64,000 nucleotides of DNA from positions 645,436 through 709,435 of the forward strand of contig NZ_JAGGQG010000002.1 in assembly GCF_018613415.1 (NCBI RefSeq), written 5' to 3'. A program made the translations under genes and the position numbers. The DNA comes from Bacillus sp. ISL-18 (GTDB lineage Bacteria > Bacillota > Bacilli > Bacillales > Cytobacillaceae). Under the pieces are notes generated by a model that did no database searches, was not told where the DNA came from, and worked only from the letters and a program-made list of their open reading frames with translations. Of this stretch, positions 26,837-41,281 are shown one piece after another; position 1 is the stretch's first letter; each line of letters opens with the position of its first letter.

Positions 26837-27352
26837 ATGCCGTTAACGCCGTTAGATATTCATAATAAAGAGTTTAATAAAGGATTTCGCGGGTATGATG
26901 AAGATGAAGTAAATGAATTTCTTGACCAGGTAATCAAGGATTATGAACTTGTTCTTAGAGAAAAAAGAGAATTGGAAGAACGCCTCAATGAGATGAATGA
27001 GCGTCTAGGCCATTTTGTAAATATTGAAGAAACACTCAATAAATCAATCATTATTGCCCAAGAGGCTGGGGAAGAAGTAAAACGCAATGCCCAGAAGGAA
27101 GCGAAACTGATCATCAAAGAAGCCGAGAAAAATGCCGATCGGATTGTGAATGAATCTCTTTCTAAAGCAAGAAAAATTGCTCTAGAAATTGAAGATTTAA
27201 AGAAACAATCAAAAGTATTCCGGACTCGTTTTAAAATGTTGATTGAAGCACAGCTCGATATGCTGAATACAGATGATTGGGATCATTTATTAGAGTATGA
27301 AGTCGATGCTACAGAATTAAAGATTCATGAAGAAGAAGATTCATTAGCTTGA
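26837..27352 (+). CDS. divIVA: Cell division initiation protein DivIVA
   Basis: This 171-residue coiled-coil protein binds negatively curved membrane at poles and nascent septa, positions MinJ/MinD and, during sporulation, anchors the chromosome through RacA. The N-terminal lipid-binding domain is [30 protein letters not shown] with a hydrophobic-basic crossing loop near residues 17-18. A long coiled coil follows, with the conserved [15 protein letters not shown] and [17 protein letters not shown] segments. The start ATG at 26837 follows GGAGGTGG; the open frame extends five codons upstream. Its stop codon lies inside the -35 of the ileS promoter. Confidence 0.98.
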   Translation: MPLTPLDIHNKEFNKGFRGYDEDEVNEFLDQVIKDYELVLREKRELEERLNEMNERLGHFVNIEETLNKSIIIAQEAGEEVKRNAQKEAKLIIKEAEKNADRIVNESLSKARKIALEIEDLKKQSKVFRTRFKMLIEAQLDMLNTDDWDHLLEYEVDATELKIHEEEDSLA

Positions 27353-27378
27353 CGAAATGCATTTTATTAGCATATAAT
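27349..27378 (+). promoter_or_regulatory. SigA promoter of ileS
   Basis: TTGACG (27349-27354), an 18-bp spacer and a perfect TATAAT (27373-27378) form a near-consensus vegetative promoter. The -35 overlaps the divIVA stop codon. Transcription should begin near 27385, at the 5' end of the T-box leader. Confidence 0.8.
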
Positions 27379-27384
27379 TTTTAG

Positions 27385-27660
27385 ACATAGTAAATAGAAT
27401 GGAAATTGACGATGAAAGGGATAGTACAATTTTTCTCGAGACTTTTCTAGCGAGTCGGGGGTGGTGAAAGCCCGATAAAGTTGAAAAATTGGAAGATCAC
27501 CCTCGAGTTCCAAGTTGAAACCCCAATCGGGATAGTAGGCTTAGGCGTGTTATTCACGTTACGAATGGTAAAGAGGATAGTACGAATGGGTATTATCTAT
27601 CAGGGTGGTACCGCGGGAAAAAACCTTCTCGTCCCTATTTGGGATGAGAAGGTTTTTTTA
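27385..27660 (+). ncRNA. T-box leader (isoleucine) of ileS
   Basis: This is a tRNA-sensing riboswitch. The T-box antiterminator sequence AGGGTGGTACCGCGG is at 27602-27616. A GC-rich terminator hairpin (CCTTCTC..GAGAAGG, followed by TTTTTTT) is at 27621-27660. In Stem I the segment GGAAGATCACC carries the putative specifier codon ATC at 27496-27498, matching isoleucine and the downstream gene. Uncharged tRNA-Ile would stabilise the antiterminator and switch on ileS. The leader fills the 360-bp gap between divIVA and ileS. Confidence 0.93.
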
Positions 27661-27712
27661 TTTGTCTATTCCCGATTCTGATTATGAACAAGGATTTAGG
27701 AGGAAAAGGAAA

Positions 27713-30484
27713 ATGGAATATAAAGACACGCTTTTAATGCCAAAAACGGAATTTCCGATGCGTGGCAACCTTCCCCAAAGAGAACCTGACTTACAGGCTA
27801 AATGGGAAGAAATGAACATTTATCAAAAGGTACAAGATCGGACGAAGGGACGTCCAATATTTGTTCTACATGATGGGCCTCCATACGCAAATGGAGATAT
27901 CCATATGGGGCATGCTTTAAATAAGATCTTAAAAGACATGATTGTCCGTTACAAATCAATGAGCGGCTTTCATGCTCCGTATGTACCTGGCTGGGATACA
28001 CATGGTTTACCGATTGAACAGGCTTTAACCAATAAAGGTGTTAAACGGAAAGAAATGACGATTGCTGAATTCCGGGAACTTTGTACAAAGTATGCCCTTG
28101 AACAAATTGATAATCAGCGGACTCAATTTAAGCGTCTTGGTGTTCGGGGGGATTGGGAGAATCCATACATTACCCTCAAACCTGAATATGAGGCACAGCA
28201 AATTAAAGTGTTTGGCGAGATGGCAAAAAAAGGCTACATTTATAAAGGTAAAAAGCCTGTTTATTGGTCTCCATCAAGTGAATCAGCTTTGGCTGAAGCT
28301 GAAATTGAATACCAAGATAAAAAATCTGCGTCTATCTATGTTGGTTTTAAAGTGAAAGACGGCAAGGGTGTTCTAGATACTGATACACAAATTGTTATCT
28401 GGACAACAACACCTTGGACGATTCCGGCTAACCTTGGTATTTCTGTACATCCTGATTTAAACTATGTGGTGGTTGCCGTAAACGGTGGGAAATACCTAGT
28501 CGCAGAGGCATTGTTAGAGGCTGTTACAAAAGAGGTAGGTTGGGAAGAAACAGAAGTCGTTCAAAAGCTCAAAGGTTCAGAACTAGAATATATCATCGCT
28601 GCTCATCCCTTATACGGTCGTGATTCTCTAGTGATGTTAGGGGAACACGTTACTACGGATGCCGGTACTGGATGTGTTCATACTGCTCCAGGTCATGGTG
28701 AAGATGACTTCTATGTTGGACAGAAATATGGTCTAGATGTGTTATGTCCAGTAGATGATAAGGGCGTGATGACAAGTGAGGCCGAAGGGTTTGAAGGTTT
28801 ATTTTACGATACAGCTAATAAGCCAATTGCCCAAGCCTTAGAAGAGGCAGGAGCATTATTAAAGCTATCATTTATCACGCACTCTTATCCGCATGACTGG
28901 AGAACCAAGAAGCCGGTTATTTTCCGTGCGACAGCCCAATGGTTCGCATCCATTAAAGATTTCCGGGATGAACTGCTAGAAGCAGTAAAAGAAACCAAAT
29001 GGGTTCCTGCCTGGGGAGAAACAAGATTATTTAATATGGTTCGCGACCGCGGTGATTGGTGTATCTCTCGTCAACGTGTTTGGGGTGTTCCTATTCCAGT
29101 ATTCTATGCGGAGAATGGCGAGGAAATTATTACGGATGAAACAATTGAACATATTTCTAACCTATTCCGTGAGAATGGTTCCAATGTTTGGTTCGAACGG
29201 GAAGCAAAAGATTTACTTCCTGAGGGATTTACACATCCAGGAAGTCCGAATGGAACATTCACTAAAGAAACGGATATCATGGATGTTTGGTTTGATTCTG
29301 GTTCATCTCATCAGGCCGTACTGCTTGAGAGGGAAGATTTAGTAAGACCAGCAGACCTTTATCTTGAAGGTTCAGACCAATATCGCGGCTGGTTTAACTC
29401 ATCATTATCAACGGCTGTTGCTGTTACGGGTAAGGCTCCATACAAAGGTGTACTTAGCCACGGCTTTGCGCTTGACGGAGAAGGAAGAAAGATGAGTAAA
29501 TCAATTGGAAATGTCGTCGTTCCAGCAAAGGTTATGAATCAATTAGGTGCCGATATTTTACGCCTTTGGGTAGCATCGGTTGACTACCAGTCAGATGTTC
29601 GTGTATCGGATGCCATCCTAAAACAAGTGGCAGAGGTTTACCGGAAAATCCGGAATACTTTCCGTTTCTTGTTAGGAAACTTAGCAGACTTTGATCCGAC
29701 TGTAAACAAAGTAGAATACGCAAACTTACGTGAAGTAGATCAGTTTATGCTTGTAAAACTGAATAAATTAATCAATTATGTACGAAATGCTTATGAGAAC
29801 TATGAGTTTGCGGGCATTTATCATGCTGTCAATAATTTCTGTACGTTAGATTTAAGTGCATTCTATCTTGATTTTGCTAAGGATGTTCTTTATATTGAGG
29901 CTACCGATAATCACGAGCGCCGTGCTATTCAAACGGTGTTATATGAATCGCTGCTAGCGTTAACTAAATTGGTTTCTCCAATTCTTTCGCATACAGCTGA
30001 TGAGGTTTGGCAGTTTATTCCGGCAGTAAAAGAGGAAAGTGTCCAATTAACAGACCTGCCGGAATACCAAGAGTTAGCAGGGGCAGAAGCTCTCGAGGAA
30101 AAATGGTCCGCTTTCATGTCGCTTCGGGACGATGTGTTAAAAGCCCTTGAAGAAGCCCGTAATCAGAAAGTAATCGGTAAGTCTTTAACGGCTAAGGTAA
30201 CATTATATGTAAATGAAAAATCAAAAGCACTGTTGGATTCTATTAGTGAAGATTTAAAGCAGTTGTTTATTGTCTCCGGTTTTGAAGTGGCTGGATCGTA
30301 TGATCAGGCACCTGAAGATGCTGTGAAATTAGAAACAGCGGCGATTGTAGTGACAAAAGCTGATGGTGAAACATGTGAACGCTGCTGGATTGTTACACCA
30401 GAGGTGGGTCAAGATCCAGAGCATAGTACCCTTTGCCCGCGATGTGCCAATGTGGTTAAAGAAAATTATTCACATCTAGCATAA
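27713..30484 (+). CDS. ileS: Isoleucyl-tRNA synthetase
   Basis: This 923-residue class I aminoacyl-tRNA synthetase charges tRNA-Ile. The HxGH motif (HMGH) is at residues 64-67 and the KMSKS loop at 593-597. An editing domain (CP1) lies between, with the [11 protein letters not shown] segment and [15 protein letters not shown]. The C-terminal zinc-binding element has two Cys pairs (CERC and CPRC). The start ATG at 27713 follows TAGGAGG; the frame continues open into the T-box leader but that part is not translated. The length is close to that of B. subtilis IleS (921). Expression is controlled by the T-box leader. Confidence 0.98.
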   Translation: MEYKDTLLMPKTEFPMRGNLPQREPDLQAKWEEMNIYQKVQDRTKGRPIFVLHDGPPYANGDIHMGHALNKILKDMIVRYKSMSGFHAPYVPGWDTHGLPIEQALTNKGVKRKEMTIAEFRELCTKYALEQIDNQRTQFKRLGVRGDWENPYITLKPEYEAQQIKVFGEMAKKGYIYKGKKPVYWSPSSESALAEAEIEYQDKKSASIYVGFKVKDGKGVLDTDTQIVIWTTTPWTIPANLGISVHPDLNYVVVAVNGGKYLVAEALLEAVTKEVGWEETEVVQKLKGSELEYIIAAHPLYGRDSLVMLGEHVTTDAGTGCVHTAPGHGEDDFYVGQKYGLDVLCPVDDKGVMTSEAEGFEGLFYDTANKPIAQALEEAGALLKLSFITHSYPHDWRTKKPVIFRATAQWFASIKDFRDELLEAVKETKWVPAWGETRLFNMVRDRGDWCISRQRVWGVPIPVFYAENGEEIITDETIEHISNLFRENGSNVWFEREAKDLLPEGFTHPGSPNGTFTKETDIMDVWFDSGSSHQAVLLEREDLVRPADLYLEGSDQYRGWFNSSLSTAVAVTGKAPYKGVLSHGFALDGEGRKMSKSIGNVVVPAKVMNQLGADILRLWVASVDYQSDVRVSDAILKQVAEVYRKIRNTFRFLLGNLADFDPTVNKVEYANLREVDQFMLVKLNKLINYVRNAYENYEFAGIYHAVNNFCTLDLSAFYLDFAKDVLYIEATDNHERRAIQTVLYESLLALTKLVSPILSHTADEVWQFIPAVKEESVQLTDLPEYQELAGAEALEEKWSAFMSLRDDVLKALEEARNQKVIGKSLTAKVTLYVNEKSKALLDSISEDLKQLFIVSGFEVAGSYDQAPEDAVKLETAAIVVTKADGETCERCWIVTPEVGQDPEHSTLCPRCANVVKENYSHLA

Positions 30485-30489
30485 TGTTT

Positions 30490-30522
30490 AGCCTCTTGCC
30501 AACCACAGGCAAGGGGCTTTTT
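30490..30522 (+). terminator. Terminator after ileS
   Basis: The stem GCCTCTTGCC / GGCAAGGGGC (one G:U pair) with an AACCACA loop is followed by TTTTT. Confidence 0.88.
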
Positions 30523-30671
30523 CTATATTGTTATACCCTATTCGAGAAAATCAGTATTTTTAAAATTTACCTTTTTCGCTAATAGTTGTAGTCGTTGTCA
30601 ATTGTTTTACCGTGTCAGGAATGATTCTGCGGAGATAATAGTACAAATGACAAATAACGGAGGTAACAACT

Positions 30672-30965
30672 ATGAATGCCATGCAGGAAAAGCTGTTTTT
30701 AGAACTCCGTCAAACGAAGGAAGAAATTGAGAACTCTCTTAAGAAACAAAAGCAACAGTGGCTCACCTCTATTTTAATGGCAGAGCTTAAAGACATTAAT
30801 ACCGCTATTCAAAAGGTCGAGGATGGGAAATTTGGCCAATGTGAAATTTCTGGTGAATTGATCCCTGATGATTTACTTAACATGCTTCCTACCATCAGGT
30901 CGGTTAAGGACTCAAAGGAATTAGAACACTATTACAAAAAGCCCCTTTCAACTGCTTTTTTATAA
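30672..30965 (+). CDS. ylyA: DksA/TraR-like protein YlyA with reduced zinc finger
   Basis: This 97-residue protein has an N-terminal coiled coil (EKLFLELRQTKEEIENSLKKQ) and the segment IQKVEDGKFGQCEISGELI, which corresponds to the DksA-type zinc-finger start (ALxRIExGxYGxCxxCGxxI). Only one cysteine remains and the distal Cys pair is absent, so zinc binding is unlikely. In B. subtilis ylyA lies between ileS and lspA, and the product is associated with SigG-directed forespore transcription. Here the protein is shorter than the B. subtilis one (about 129). CGGAGGT precedes the ATG. Assignment is by position and this remnant motif. Confidence 0.8.
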   Translation: MNAMQEKLFLELRQTKEEIENSLKKQKQQWLTSILMAELKDINTAIQKVEDGKFGQCEISGELIPDDLLNMLPTIRSVKDSKELEHYYKKPLSTAFL

Positions 30966-30972
30966 TGTTACA

Positions 30973-31002
30973 TTGTCGTTATGCGATTAAGTATGCTAAA
31001 AT
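30973..31002 (+). promoter_or_regulatory. Probable SigA promoter of lspA
   Basis: TTGTCG (30973-30978), an 18-bp spacer and an extended -10, TGCTAAAAT (30994-31002), lie in the ylyA-lspA gap. Confidence 0.5.
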
Positions 31003-31064
31003 GCAAAGGAGATTAGAAAAGCTTATTGCTGACTCTAGTCAGCTTAATGTGGAGGTATTTTTAA

Positions 31065-31556
31065 GTGTTTTATTACTTAATCGCAATTTTTGTAATTTTA
31101 TTAGACCAATTTACAAAATGGCTAATCGTAAACAACATGTTTTTAGGGGAAAGTATTACAATCATTAATAATGTTTTGTATATCACCTCTCATCGCAATC
31201 GTGGAGCTGCGTGGGGAATTCTCCAAGGCCAAATGTGGCTTTTTTATGTTATTACTATTGTGGTTATTGTAGCCATTATGTTCTATCTGCACAAAGCTGC
31301 ACGAGGAAAGATGCTATTAGGAGTTTCTTTAGCCTTAATGCTTGGAGGTGCGATTGGTAATTTTATTGATCGTGTCTTGAGAAAAGAAGTAGTTGACTTT
31401 ATCCATGCGTATATTTTCAACTATAATTTTCCAGTCTTTAATATTGCTGATTCAGCATTAGTTATTGGTGTCATTTTGTTAATGATTCAAATGCTGCTAG
31501 ATGAGCGGGGATCAAAGGAGAAATCATATGGAGAAAATGGAACACACCATTCTTGA
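31065..31556 (+). CDS. lspA: Lipoprotein signal peptidase LspA
   Basis: This 163-residue aspartic protease with four membrane helices removes signal peptides from prolipoproteins after lipid attachment. The catalytic aspartates are D102 in the GNFIDR motif and D129 in FNIADS, at the same positions as in the B. subtilis enzyme. NRGAAWGI near residue 45 is also conserved. The start is a GTG at 31065, nine bases after GGAGGT. The gene overlaps the following pseudouridine synthase by 29 bp. Confidence 0.97.
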   Translation: MFYYLIAIFVILLDQFTKWLIVNNMFLGESITIINNVLYITSHRNRGAAWGILQGQMWLFYVITIVVIVAIMFYLHKAARGKMLLGVSLALMLGGAIGNFIDRVLRKEVVDFIHAYIFNYNFPVFNIADSALVIGVILLMIQMLLDERGSKEKSYGENGTHHS

Positions 31557-32433
31557 AGATCAAAAAGGCGACCGAATTGATAAGGTCATCTCAGGTTTAG
31601 ACGAAGAATGGTCACGAACACAGGTTCAGCAATGGATTAAAAATGGGAATGTCTTGGTTAATGGACAACCTGTTAAAACGAATTATAAATGCAGCTTAAA
31701 TGATGAAATCGAAATTAATATCCCAGATCCTGAAGAACTGGATGTCATTCCAGAGGAGATGGATTTAGATTTTTATTATGAAGATAAAGATGTATTAGTG
31801 GTTAATAAGCCGCGGGGAATGGTAGTTCATCCGGCCCCGGGGCACATGTCTGGAACACTTGTAAATGGACTAATGGCACACTGTAAGGATCTATCCGGGA
31901 TTAATGGAGTGCTGCGCCCGGGGATTGTTCATCGTATTGATAAAGATACATCTGGACTATTAATGGTTGCGAAAAATGATATGGCACATGAGAGCCTTGT
32001 CAATCAATTGGTGGAAAAGACAGTTACACGTAAATATAAAGCGATTGTTCACGGAGTCATTCCTCATGATTTTGGTACCATTGATGCGCCCTTAGCGAGG
32101 GATACAAAGGATAGACAAAGTATGGCGGTTGTTGATAACGGCAAACATGCAGTCACTCATTTTCATGTGATCGAACGATTTAAGGATTTTACCTTTGTGG
32201 AATGTCAATTAGAGACAGGCAGAACGCATCAAATTCGTGTCCATATGAAATATATTGGCTATCCGCTTGCTGGTGATCCAAAGTATGGTCCGAGAAAAAC
32301 GTTAGATATTGACGGTCAAGCCTTACACGCCGGTATACTTGGATTCACCCATCCAAGAACAAAAGAATATTTAGAATTTGAGGCTCCCCTGCCAGAAGAT
32401 TTTGAACGACTTCTTGAACAACTTCGTAAATAA
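31528..32433 (+). CDS. rluD: RluD-type ribosomal pseudouridine synthase YlyB
   Basis: This 301-residue protein has an N-terminal S4 RNA-binding domain ([26 protein letters not shown]) and a pseudouridine synthase domain. The catalytic aspartate D138 is in the [10 protein letters not shown] motif. [10 protein letters not shown] and [10 protein letters not shown] are further RluA/RluD signatures. Family members modify uridines of 23S rRNA; the exact target cannot be read from sequence. The ATG at 31528 follows AAAGGAG and lies inside lspA, so the two are coupled. The pyr promoter starts four bases after the stop codon. Confidence 0.94.
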   Translation: MEKMEHTILEDQKGDRIDKVISGLDEEWSRTQVQQWIKNGNVLVNGQPVKTNYKCSLNDEIEINIPDPEELDVIPEEMDLDFYYEDKDVLVVNKPRGMVVHPAPGHMSGTLVNGLMAHCKDLSGINGVLRPGIVHRIDKDTSGLLMVAKNDMAHESLVNQLVEKTVTRKYKAIVHGVIPHDFGTIDAPLARDTKDRQSMAVVDNGKHAVTHFHVIERFKDFTFVECQLETGRTHQIRVHMKYIGYPLAGDPKYGPRKTLDIDGQALHAGILGFTHPRTKEYLEFEAPLPEDFERLLEQLRK

Positions 32434-32436
32434 TAA

Positions 32437-32465
32437 TTGACGCTAGCCCAAATATAAGGTACTAT
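32437..32465 (+). promoter_or_regulatory. pyr operon promoter
   Basis: TTGACG (32437-32442), a 17-bp spacer and TACTAT (32460-32465) form a near-consensus SigA promoter ahead of the first PyrR attenuator. Transcription should start near 32472. Confidence 0.8.
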
Positions 32466-32471
32466 GAGTAT

Positions 32472-32596
32472 AGTTTAATAAGCCTTTAAATCAGTCCCGT
32501 GAGGCTGAGAAGGAGACGGTTAAGTTATAGGCCCGCTATGCCTTTAACTAAAATTAACTTATCTACCTCTCGCCAAAAACGGTGAGAGGTTTTTTA
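32472..32596 (+). promoter_or_regulatory. PyrR-dependent attenuator 1 (pyrR leader)
   Basis: The PyrR anti-antiterminator loop AGTCCCGTGAGGCT is at 32493-32506, matching ARUCCNGNGAGGYU. The terminator ACCTCTCGCC / GGTGAGAGGT with TTTTTT is at 32565-32596. UMP/UTP-bound PyrR would bind the loop and favour termination before pyrR. Confidence 0.93.
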
Positions 32597-32610
32597 TTTT
32601 AAGATAATAA

Positions 32611-33165
<555 letters not shown>

Positions 33166-33280
33166 ATAGCACGCCCTTTTAAAAGGCAGTCCAGTGAGGC
33201 TGACAAAGGGGAAAAGCCATGAAACTATTGGCATTTCTATACCCTCTTTGTACCCTCATGTACACAAGAGGGTTTTTTTA
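33166..33280 (+). promoter_or_regulatory. PyrR-dependent attenuator 2 (pyrR-pyrP)
   Basis: The PyrR loop AGTCCAGTGAGGCT at 33188-33201 is followed by the terminator ACCCTC..GTAC / GTAC..GAGGGT with a T-run at 33241-33280. Confidence 0.93.
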
Positions 33281-33335
33281 TAGTCATAAAGCAGACAATA
33301 TAGATTAACTAAATAAAATTAGGAGTAAACAGAAA

Positions 33336-34643
33336 ATGAAAAATACACCGGTCTTAGATGTTTCGGATATCCCAAAATCATCACAATGGCTCACTTTAAG
33401 CTTACAGCATTTATTCTCTATGTTTGGGTCAACGATTCTTGTACCATACCTGGTTGGCTTAAGTCCAGCCCTTGCGTTAATTTCAAGTGGACTTGGAACG
33501 CTTGCATTTTTGTTAATTACAAAAGGTAAAGTTCCAGCGTATCTAGGCTCATCATTTGCCTACATCATACCAATTAAATTACTAAATGAAACAGGCGGAC
33601 CAGGTGCCGCCATGGTTGGAACATTTATAGCAGGAATTCTTTATGGTATTGTTGCCTTAGTTATTAGTAAGTCAGGGCACCGTTGGGTAATGAATTTATT
33701 ACCTCCAATTGTGGTCGGTCCTGTTATTATTGTTATCGGCTTAGCATTATCATCCACTGCTGTGGGAATGGCAATGAATAACCCTGCTGGAAAATACAGC
33801 ATGCTACATTTCTCTGTTGGTCTTGTTACTTTGGCTGCTACAATTATTTTCTCCATTTACGCAAAGAAAATGTTAAGTATTATCCCAATTTTGGCAGGTA
33901 TTATTGTAGGTTATATTTATGCACTAGTGGTAGGAGTTGTTGACTTCACACCGGTTGTAAAAGCACATTGGTTTGAGATGCCAGAATTCGTCATTCCATT
34001 TGTAAGCTATAAAGTCAAATTTACTTGGGACATAGTCACACTAATTATCCCAATTGCGGTTGTTACATTGTCAGAGCATATCGGTCATCAGCTAGTTCTT
34101 AGTAAGGTTGTAGGACGTGATTACATTAAAAATCCGGGGTTACATCGATCGATTCTAGGTGATGGAACAGCAACTATCATTTCATCTTTAATTGGCGGAC
34201 CTCCAAAAACCACTTACGGTGAAAACATCGGGGTCTTAGCCATTACTCGCGTATACAGTGTCTACGTCATTGCAGGTGCAGCAGTATTCGCGATTATCTT
34301 CGGATTTATCGGAAAGGTAACAGCATTAATCCAAACGATTCCGACACCAGTCATGGGTGGTGTATCCATCCTGCTATTCGGAATTATTGCTTCATCTGGG
34401 CTAAGAATGCTTGTGGATAGTAAAGTTGATTTCGGTGACAAACGAAACCTAGTGATCTCATCCGTAATCCTGGTTCTAGGGATCGGCGGAGCGATTGTAA
34501 AACTTCCTTATAATATTCAAATCCAAGGAATGGCATTAGCAGCCATTATCGGAGTACTGTTAAACTTAATTCTGCCAGGAAGACAAGAGGCCGATGAGAA
34601 TATGTTTGGTACAGAAGAAGAAGAAAATAGTAAAACTGCATAG
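33336..34643 (+). CDS. pyrP: Uracil permease PyrP
   Basis: This 435-residue nucleobase:cation symporter-2 family (NCS2/UraA) protein has about 12-14 membrane segments and imports uracil. Conserved features are the substrate-helix start QHLFSMFGSTILVPYLVGL, the SEHIGHQLVLSKVVGRD segment, and GGPPKTTYGENIGVLAIT. A charged Glu-rich tail closes the protein. It has its own attenuators on both sides, so uptake and synthesis respond together to the UMP pool. GTAAACAGAAAATG shows only a weak ribosome binding site (TTAGGAG, further upstream). Confidence 0.97.
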   Translation: MKNTPVLDVSDIPKSSQWLTLSLQHLFSMFGSTILVPYLVGLSPALALISSGLGTLAFLLITKGKVPAYLGSSFAYIIPIKLLNETGGPGAAMVGTFIAGILYGIVALVISKSGHRWVMNLLPPIVVGPVIIVIGLALSSTAVGMAMNNPAGKYSMLHFSVGLVTLAATIIFSIYAKKMLSIIPILAGIIVGYIYALVVGVVDFTPVVKAHWFEMPEFVIPFVSYKVKFTWDIVTLIIPIAVVTLSEHIGHQLVLSKVVGRDYIKNPGLHRSILGDGTATIISSLIGGPPKTTYGENIGVLAITRVYSVYVIAGAAVFAIIFGFIGKVTALIQTIPTPVMGGVSILLFGIIASSGLRMLVDSKVDFGDKRNLVISSVILVLGIGGAIVKLPYNIQIQGMALAAIIGVLLNLILPGRQEADENMFGTEEEENSKTA

Positions 34644-34659
34644 TTGTTAGAACAGAACC

Positions 34660-36994
<2,335 letters not shown>

Positions 36995-36998
<4 letters not shown>

Positions 36999-38086
36999 AA
37001 AAACAGCTTATTTTAGAAGATGGAACGATATTTATTGGAAAAGGGTTTGGCAGTGATACGGAAACAATTGGTGAAGTTGTTTTTAATACAGGAATGACCG
37101 GTTATCAAGAAATCATCTCCGATCCTTCCTATTGCGGGCAGCTTGTAACCTTAACCTATCCATTGATCGGAAATTACGGAATCAACCGAGACGATTTCGA
37201 ATCAATCAATCCTGCAATAAAGGGTTTAATTGTAAAAGAAGCAGCGGATTTTCCATCCAACTGGAGAAATGAGTACACTTTAGATGAATATTTTGACATG
37301 AAAAAGATCCCGGGAATTGCGGGGATTGATACCCGTAAATTAACACGGATCATCCGCCAATACGGGACACTGAAAGGGGCAATCTGCAGCATTGAAAAAG
37401 ATCCAAACGAGGTGATCGCGCAGCTGCAAAAAGCGCCGCTTCAAACGAATCAGGTAAAACAAGTGTCTACAAAAAATGCTTATCCAAGTCCAGGTCGCGG
37501 CAAACGGGTAGTCCTTGTTGATTTTGGAATGAAGCACGGAATCTTACGGGAACTAAACCAGCGGGATTGTGATGTTGTCGTTGTCCCGTACCATACAACA
37601 GCAGATGAGATCCTGCAGTTACGTCCAGACGGAATCATGCTATCAAATGGACCTGGGGATCCAAAGGATGTTCCAGAAGCAATTGATATGTTAAAGGGAG
37701 TATTAGGCAGGGTTCCATTGTTTGGGATTTGCTTAGGACATCAGTTGTTTGCATTAGCGTGCGGAGCTAATACTGAAAAAATGAAGTTCGGTCACCGCGG
37801 TTCGAACCATCCAGTCAAAGATCTTTCAACAGGGAAAGTAGCGATTACCTCGCAGAACCACGGTTATACAGTCGAAGAAGAGTCGATTAAGAATACTAGA
37901 TTAGAAATTACTCATATAGCAGTAAACGACGGAACAGTCGAAGGGCTGAGACATCTTGATTATCCAGCTTTTACAGTACAATACCATCCAGAAGCATCTC
38001 CGGGACCTGAAGATGCAAACGGCTTATTCAACCAATTTTTTGCATTGATGGAGAAGAACAAACAGGAGGTTACAGCAAATGCCTAA
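36995..38086 (+). CDS. pyrAA: Carbamoyl-phosphate synthase small subunit (pyrimidine-specific)
   Basis: This 363-residue glutamine amidotransferase subunit supplies ammonia to PyrAB. The N-terminal small-subunit domain ([33 protein letters not shown]) precedes the class I glutaminase domain with the nucleophile C246 in FGICLGHQ and the His/Glu pair in [11 protein letters not shown]. The start ATG overlaps the pyrC stop codon. Location in the pyr operon shows it is the pyrimidine-regulated isozyme rather than an arginine one. Confidence 0.98.
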
Positions 38087-41000
38087 ACGTACAGATATCC
38101 AATCCATTTTAGTAATCGGTTCAGGACCAATTGTTATTGGTCAGGCAGCAGAATTTGATTATGCCGGTGCCCAGGCATGTATTGCTCTGAAAGAAGAAGG
38201 TTATCGTGTTATCTTGGTTAACTCCAATCCGGCTACCATTATGACCGATACAGAGATGGCAGATGCCGTTTATATCGAGCCGCTAACCGTTGAGTTTGTC
38301 AGCAGAATTATTCGCAAAGAACGTCCAGATGCGCTGCTTGCAACACTCGGTGGACAAACAGGCCTTAACCTAGCTGTTGAATTAACTAAATCCGGTGTCT
38401 TGGCAGAATGCGAGGTAGAAATTCTTGGTACGAAACTTTCAGCGATTAACCAAGCAGAGGACCGCGACCTTTTCCGCAGCCTGATGAATGAATTAAACGA
38501 GCCGGTACCGGATAGTGAAATTATCCATGAATTAGCTGAAGCGAAAGCATTCGTTGAAAAAATTGGTTTCCCAGTGATTGTTCGTCCGGCGTTTACATTA
38601 GGAGGAACTGGCGGCGGTATCTGCCATAACGACGAGGAACTCGAGGAAATTATCACCAGCGGACTAAAGCACAGCCCTGTAAATCAATGTTTGCTAGAAA
38701 AAAGTATCGCTGGCTTCAAGGAAATTGAATACGAAGTAATGCGGGATAAAAATGACAATGCGATTGTTGTGTGTAATATGGAAAACATTGATCCGGTCGG
38801 CGTCCACACTGGAGATTCCATTGTAGTTGCACCAAGCCAAACATTAAGTGATCGTGAATACCAGCTGCTTCGAAATGTTTCGTTAAAAATCATTCGTGCT
38901 TTAGGAATTGAAGGGGGCTGTAACGTTCAGCTTGCTCTAGATCCAGATAGCTTCCATTACTATATTATTGAAGTAAATCCACGTGTTAGCCGTTCTTCGG
39001 CACTAGCTTCAAAAGCAACTGGATATCCAATCGCGAAGCTTGCAGCTAAAATTGCAGTCGGTTTAACACTTGATGAAATGTTAAATCCGGTTACAGGAAA
39101 AACGTATGCAAGCTTTGAACCGGCGCTAGATTATATCGTAACCAAAATCCCAAGATGGCCATTTGACAAGTTTGAATCGGGAAACCGTTCCCTTGGAACA
39201 CAAATGAAAGCAACGGGAGAGATTATGGCGATTGGCCGTACATTTGAAGAATCCTTATTAAAAGCCATTCGTTCCCTTGAAGCAGGCGTTTATCATTTCG
39301 AATTAAATGGCGCAGCGGGGATTGATGATGAATTACTCGAGAAAAGGATTCGCAAAGCTGGAGACGAACGGCTCTTTTACATTGCAGAAGGGCTAAAACG
39401 TGGATTAACGATTGAAACGATTCATGAGTGGAGTAAAATTGATTTGTTTTTCTTAAAGAAGATGGAAGGGATCATTGAACTCGAAGCAGCCCTGGCTGAC
39501 CATCCTTTTGATACTGAAATTTTAATTGAAGCAAAACAAAAAGGCTTTACGGATCAAAAAATTGCTCAAATTTGGAACGTGCCGGAAAAAGAAATTAATA
39601 ATACCAGGAAAAATCTCGGGATCATCCCAGTTTATAAAATGGTTGATACTTGTGCTGCCGAATTTGAATCGGCTACACCATACTACTATGGCACATACGA
39701 AGATGAAAATGAGTCGATTGTAACAGCGAAGAATAGTGTTATTGTTCTAGGGTCAGGTCCCATCCGTATCGGACAGGGAATTGAGTTTGATTATGCGACT
39801 GTACATTCAGTAAAAGCGATCAAAGAAGCAGGCTATGAAGCCATTATTATTAATAATAATCCGGAAACGGTATCTACGGATTTCAGTATTTCCGACAAGC
39901 TCTACTTCGAACCACTTACTATCGAAGATGTAATGAGTATTATTGATTTAGAGAAACCTATTGGGGTGGTCGTCCAGTTTGGCGGACAAACCGCAATCAA
40001 CTTGGCTGCTAAACTTGAAGAAAACGGCGTAAAAATTCTCGGTACAAGCTTGGAAGATTTAGATCGGGCTGAAAACCGTGATAAATTTGAACAGGCGTTA
40101 GAGCAGTTAAACATCCCGCAGCCACTAGGAAAAACGGCCATGTCAGTAGAACAGGCACTAGTGATTGCCGAGGATATCGGTTATCCGGTTCTAGTCCGCC
40201 CTTCCTATGTTCTTGGTGGAAGAGCAATGGAAATTGTTTATCGTGAAGAAGAACTTCTTTACTATATGAAAAATGCTGTAAAAGTGAATCCAGAGCATCC
40301 GGTCTTGATTGATCGATATTTAACAGGAAAAGAAATTGAAGTGGATGCTATCTGTGACGGCACCAATGTCTTAATCCCAGGAATCATGGAACATATCGAA
40401 CGGGCTGGAGTCCACTCAGGTGACTCGATTGCCGTTTATCCGCCGCAAACGCTAAGTGAACAAGTAAAACAAACACTTGTAGAGTACACAGAGAAATTAG
40501 CGAAGGGGCTAAATATTATTGGACTTTTAAACATCCAATATGTGCTCGCAGGAGATCAAGTATACGTATTAGAGGTAAACCCAAGATCGAGCCGGACAGT
40601 TCCTTTCTTAAGTAAAATTACTAATGTTCCAATGGCCAAAATTGCGACTAAAGCGATTCTTGGGGTATCAATTCTTGACCAAGGCTACATCCCAGGTCTT
40701 GTTACCGAAAAAGAAGGGGTATATGTCAAAGTTCCGGTCTTCTCTTTCGCGAAGCTGAAGAGCGTCGATATTACGCTTGGACCTGAAATGAAATCAACTG
40801 GTGAGGTAATGGGCAAGGATATTACCCTTGAAAAAGCCCTCTACAAAGGCTTAGTTGCTTCAGGCATGAAAATTCAACAGTTTGGTACTGTATTGTTTAC
40901 CGTCGCCGATAAGGATAAACAGGAAGCTTTAAAATTGGCAAAACGATTCTCGGCAAATGGCTATCGCTTAATGGCAACAGGCGGTACAGCGGCTATTTTA

Positions 41001-41281
41001 GAAGAAGCAGGCCTAAGAGTGAAGGTTGTCGGTAAAATTGGTTCAGAAGGAAAAACGTTATTAGATGTCATTCATCATGGTGAGGCACAGTTCATTATCA
41101 ATACATTAACAAAAGGGAAACAGCCGGAACGGGACGGGTTTAGAATCCGCCGGGAAGCGGTTGAAAATGGAGTTCCATGCTTAACTTCACTTGACACGGC
41201 TGATGCAATCTTAAAAGTAATTGAATCAATGAATTTTTCAGCAGAACCAATGACAGCAATGAAAAAGGAGGCCGTGTTTGC

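Noticed and set aside
27605..27712. N-terminal extension of IleS into the T-box region
   Set aside because: The frame is open, but the sequence is the T-box terminator and lacks similarity to IleS; the ATG at 27713 has a proper ribosome binding site.
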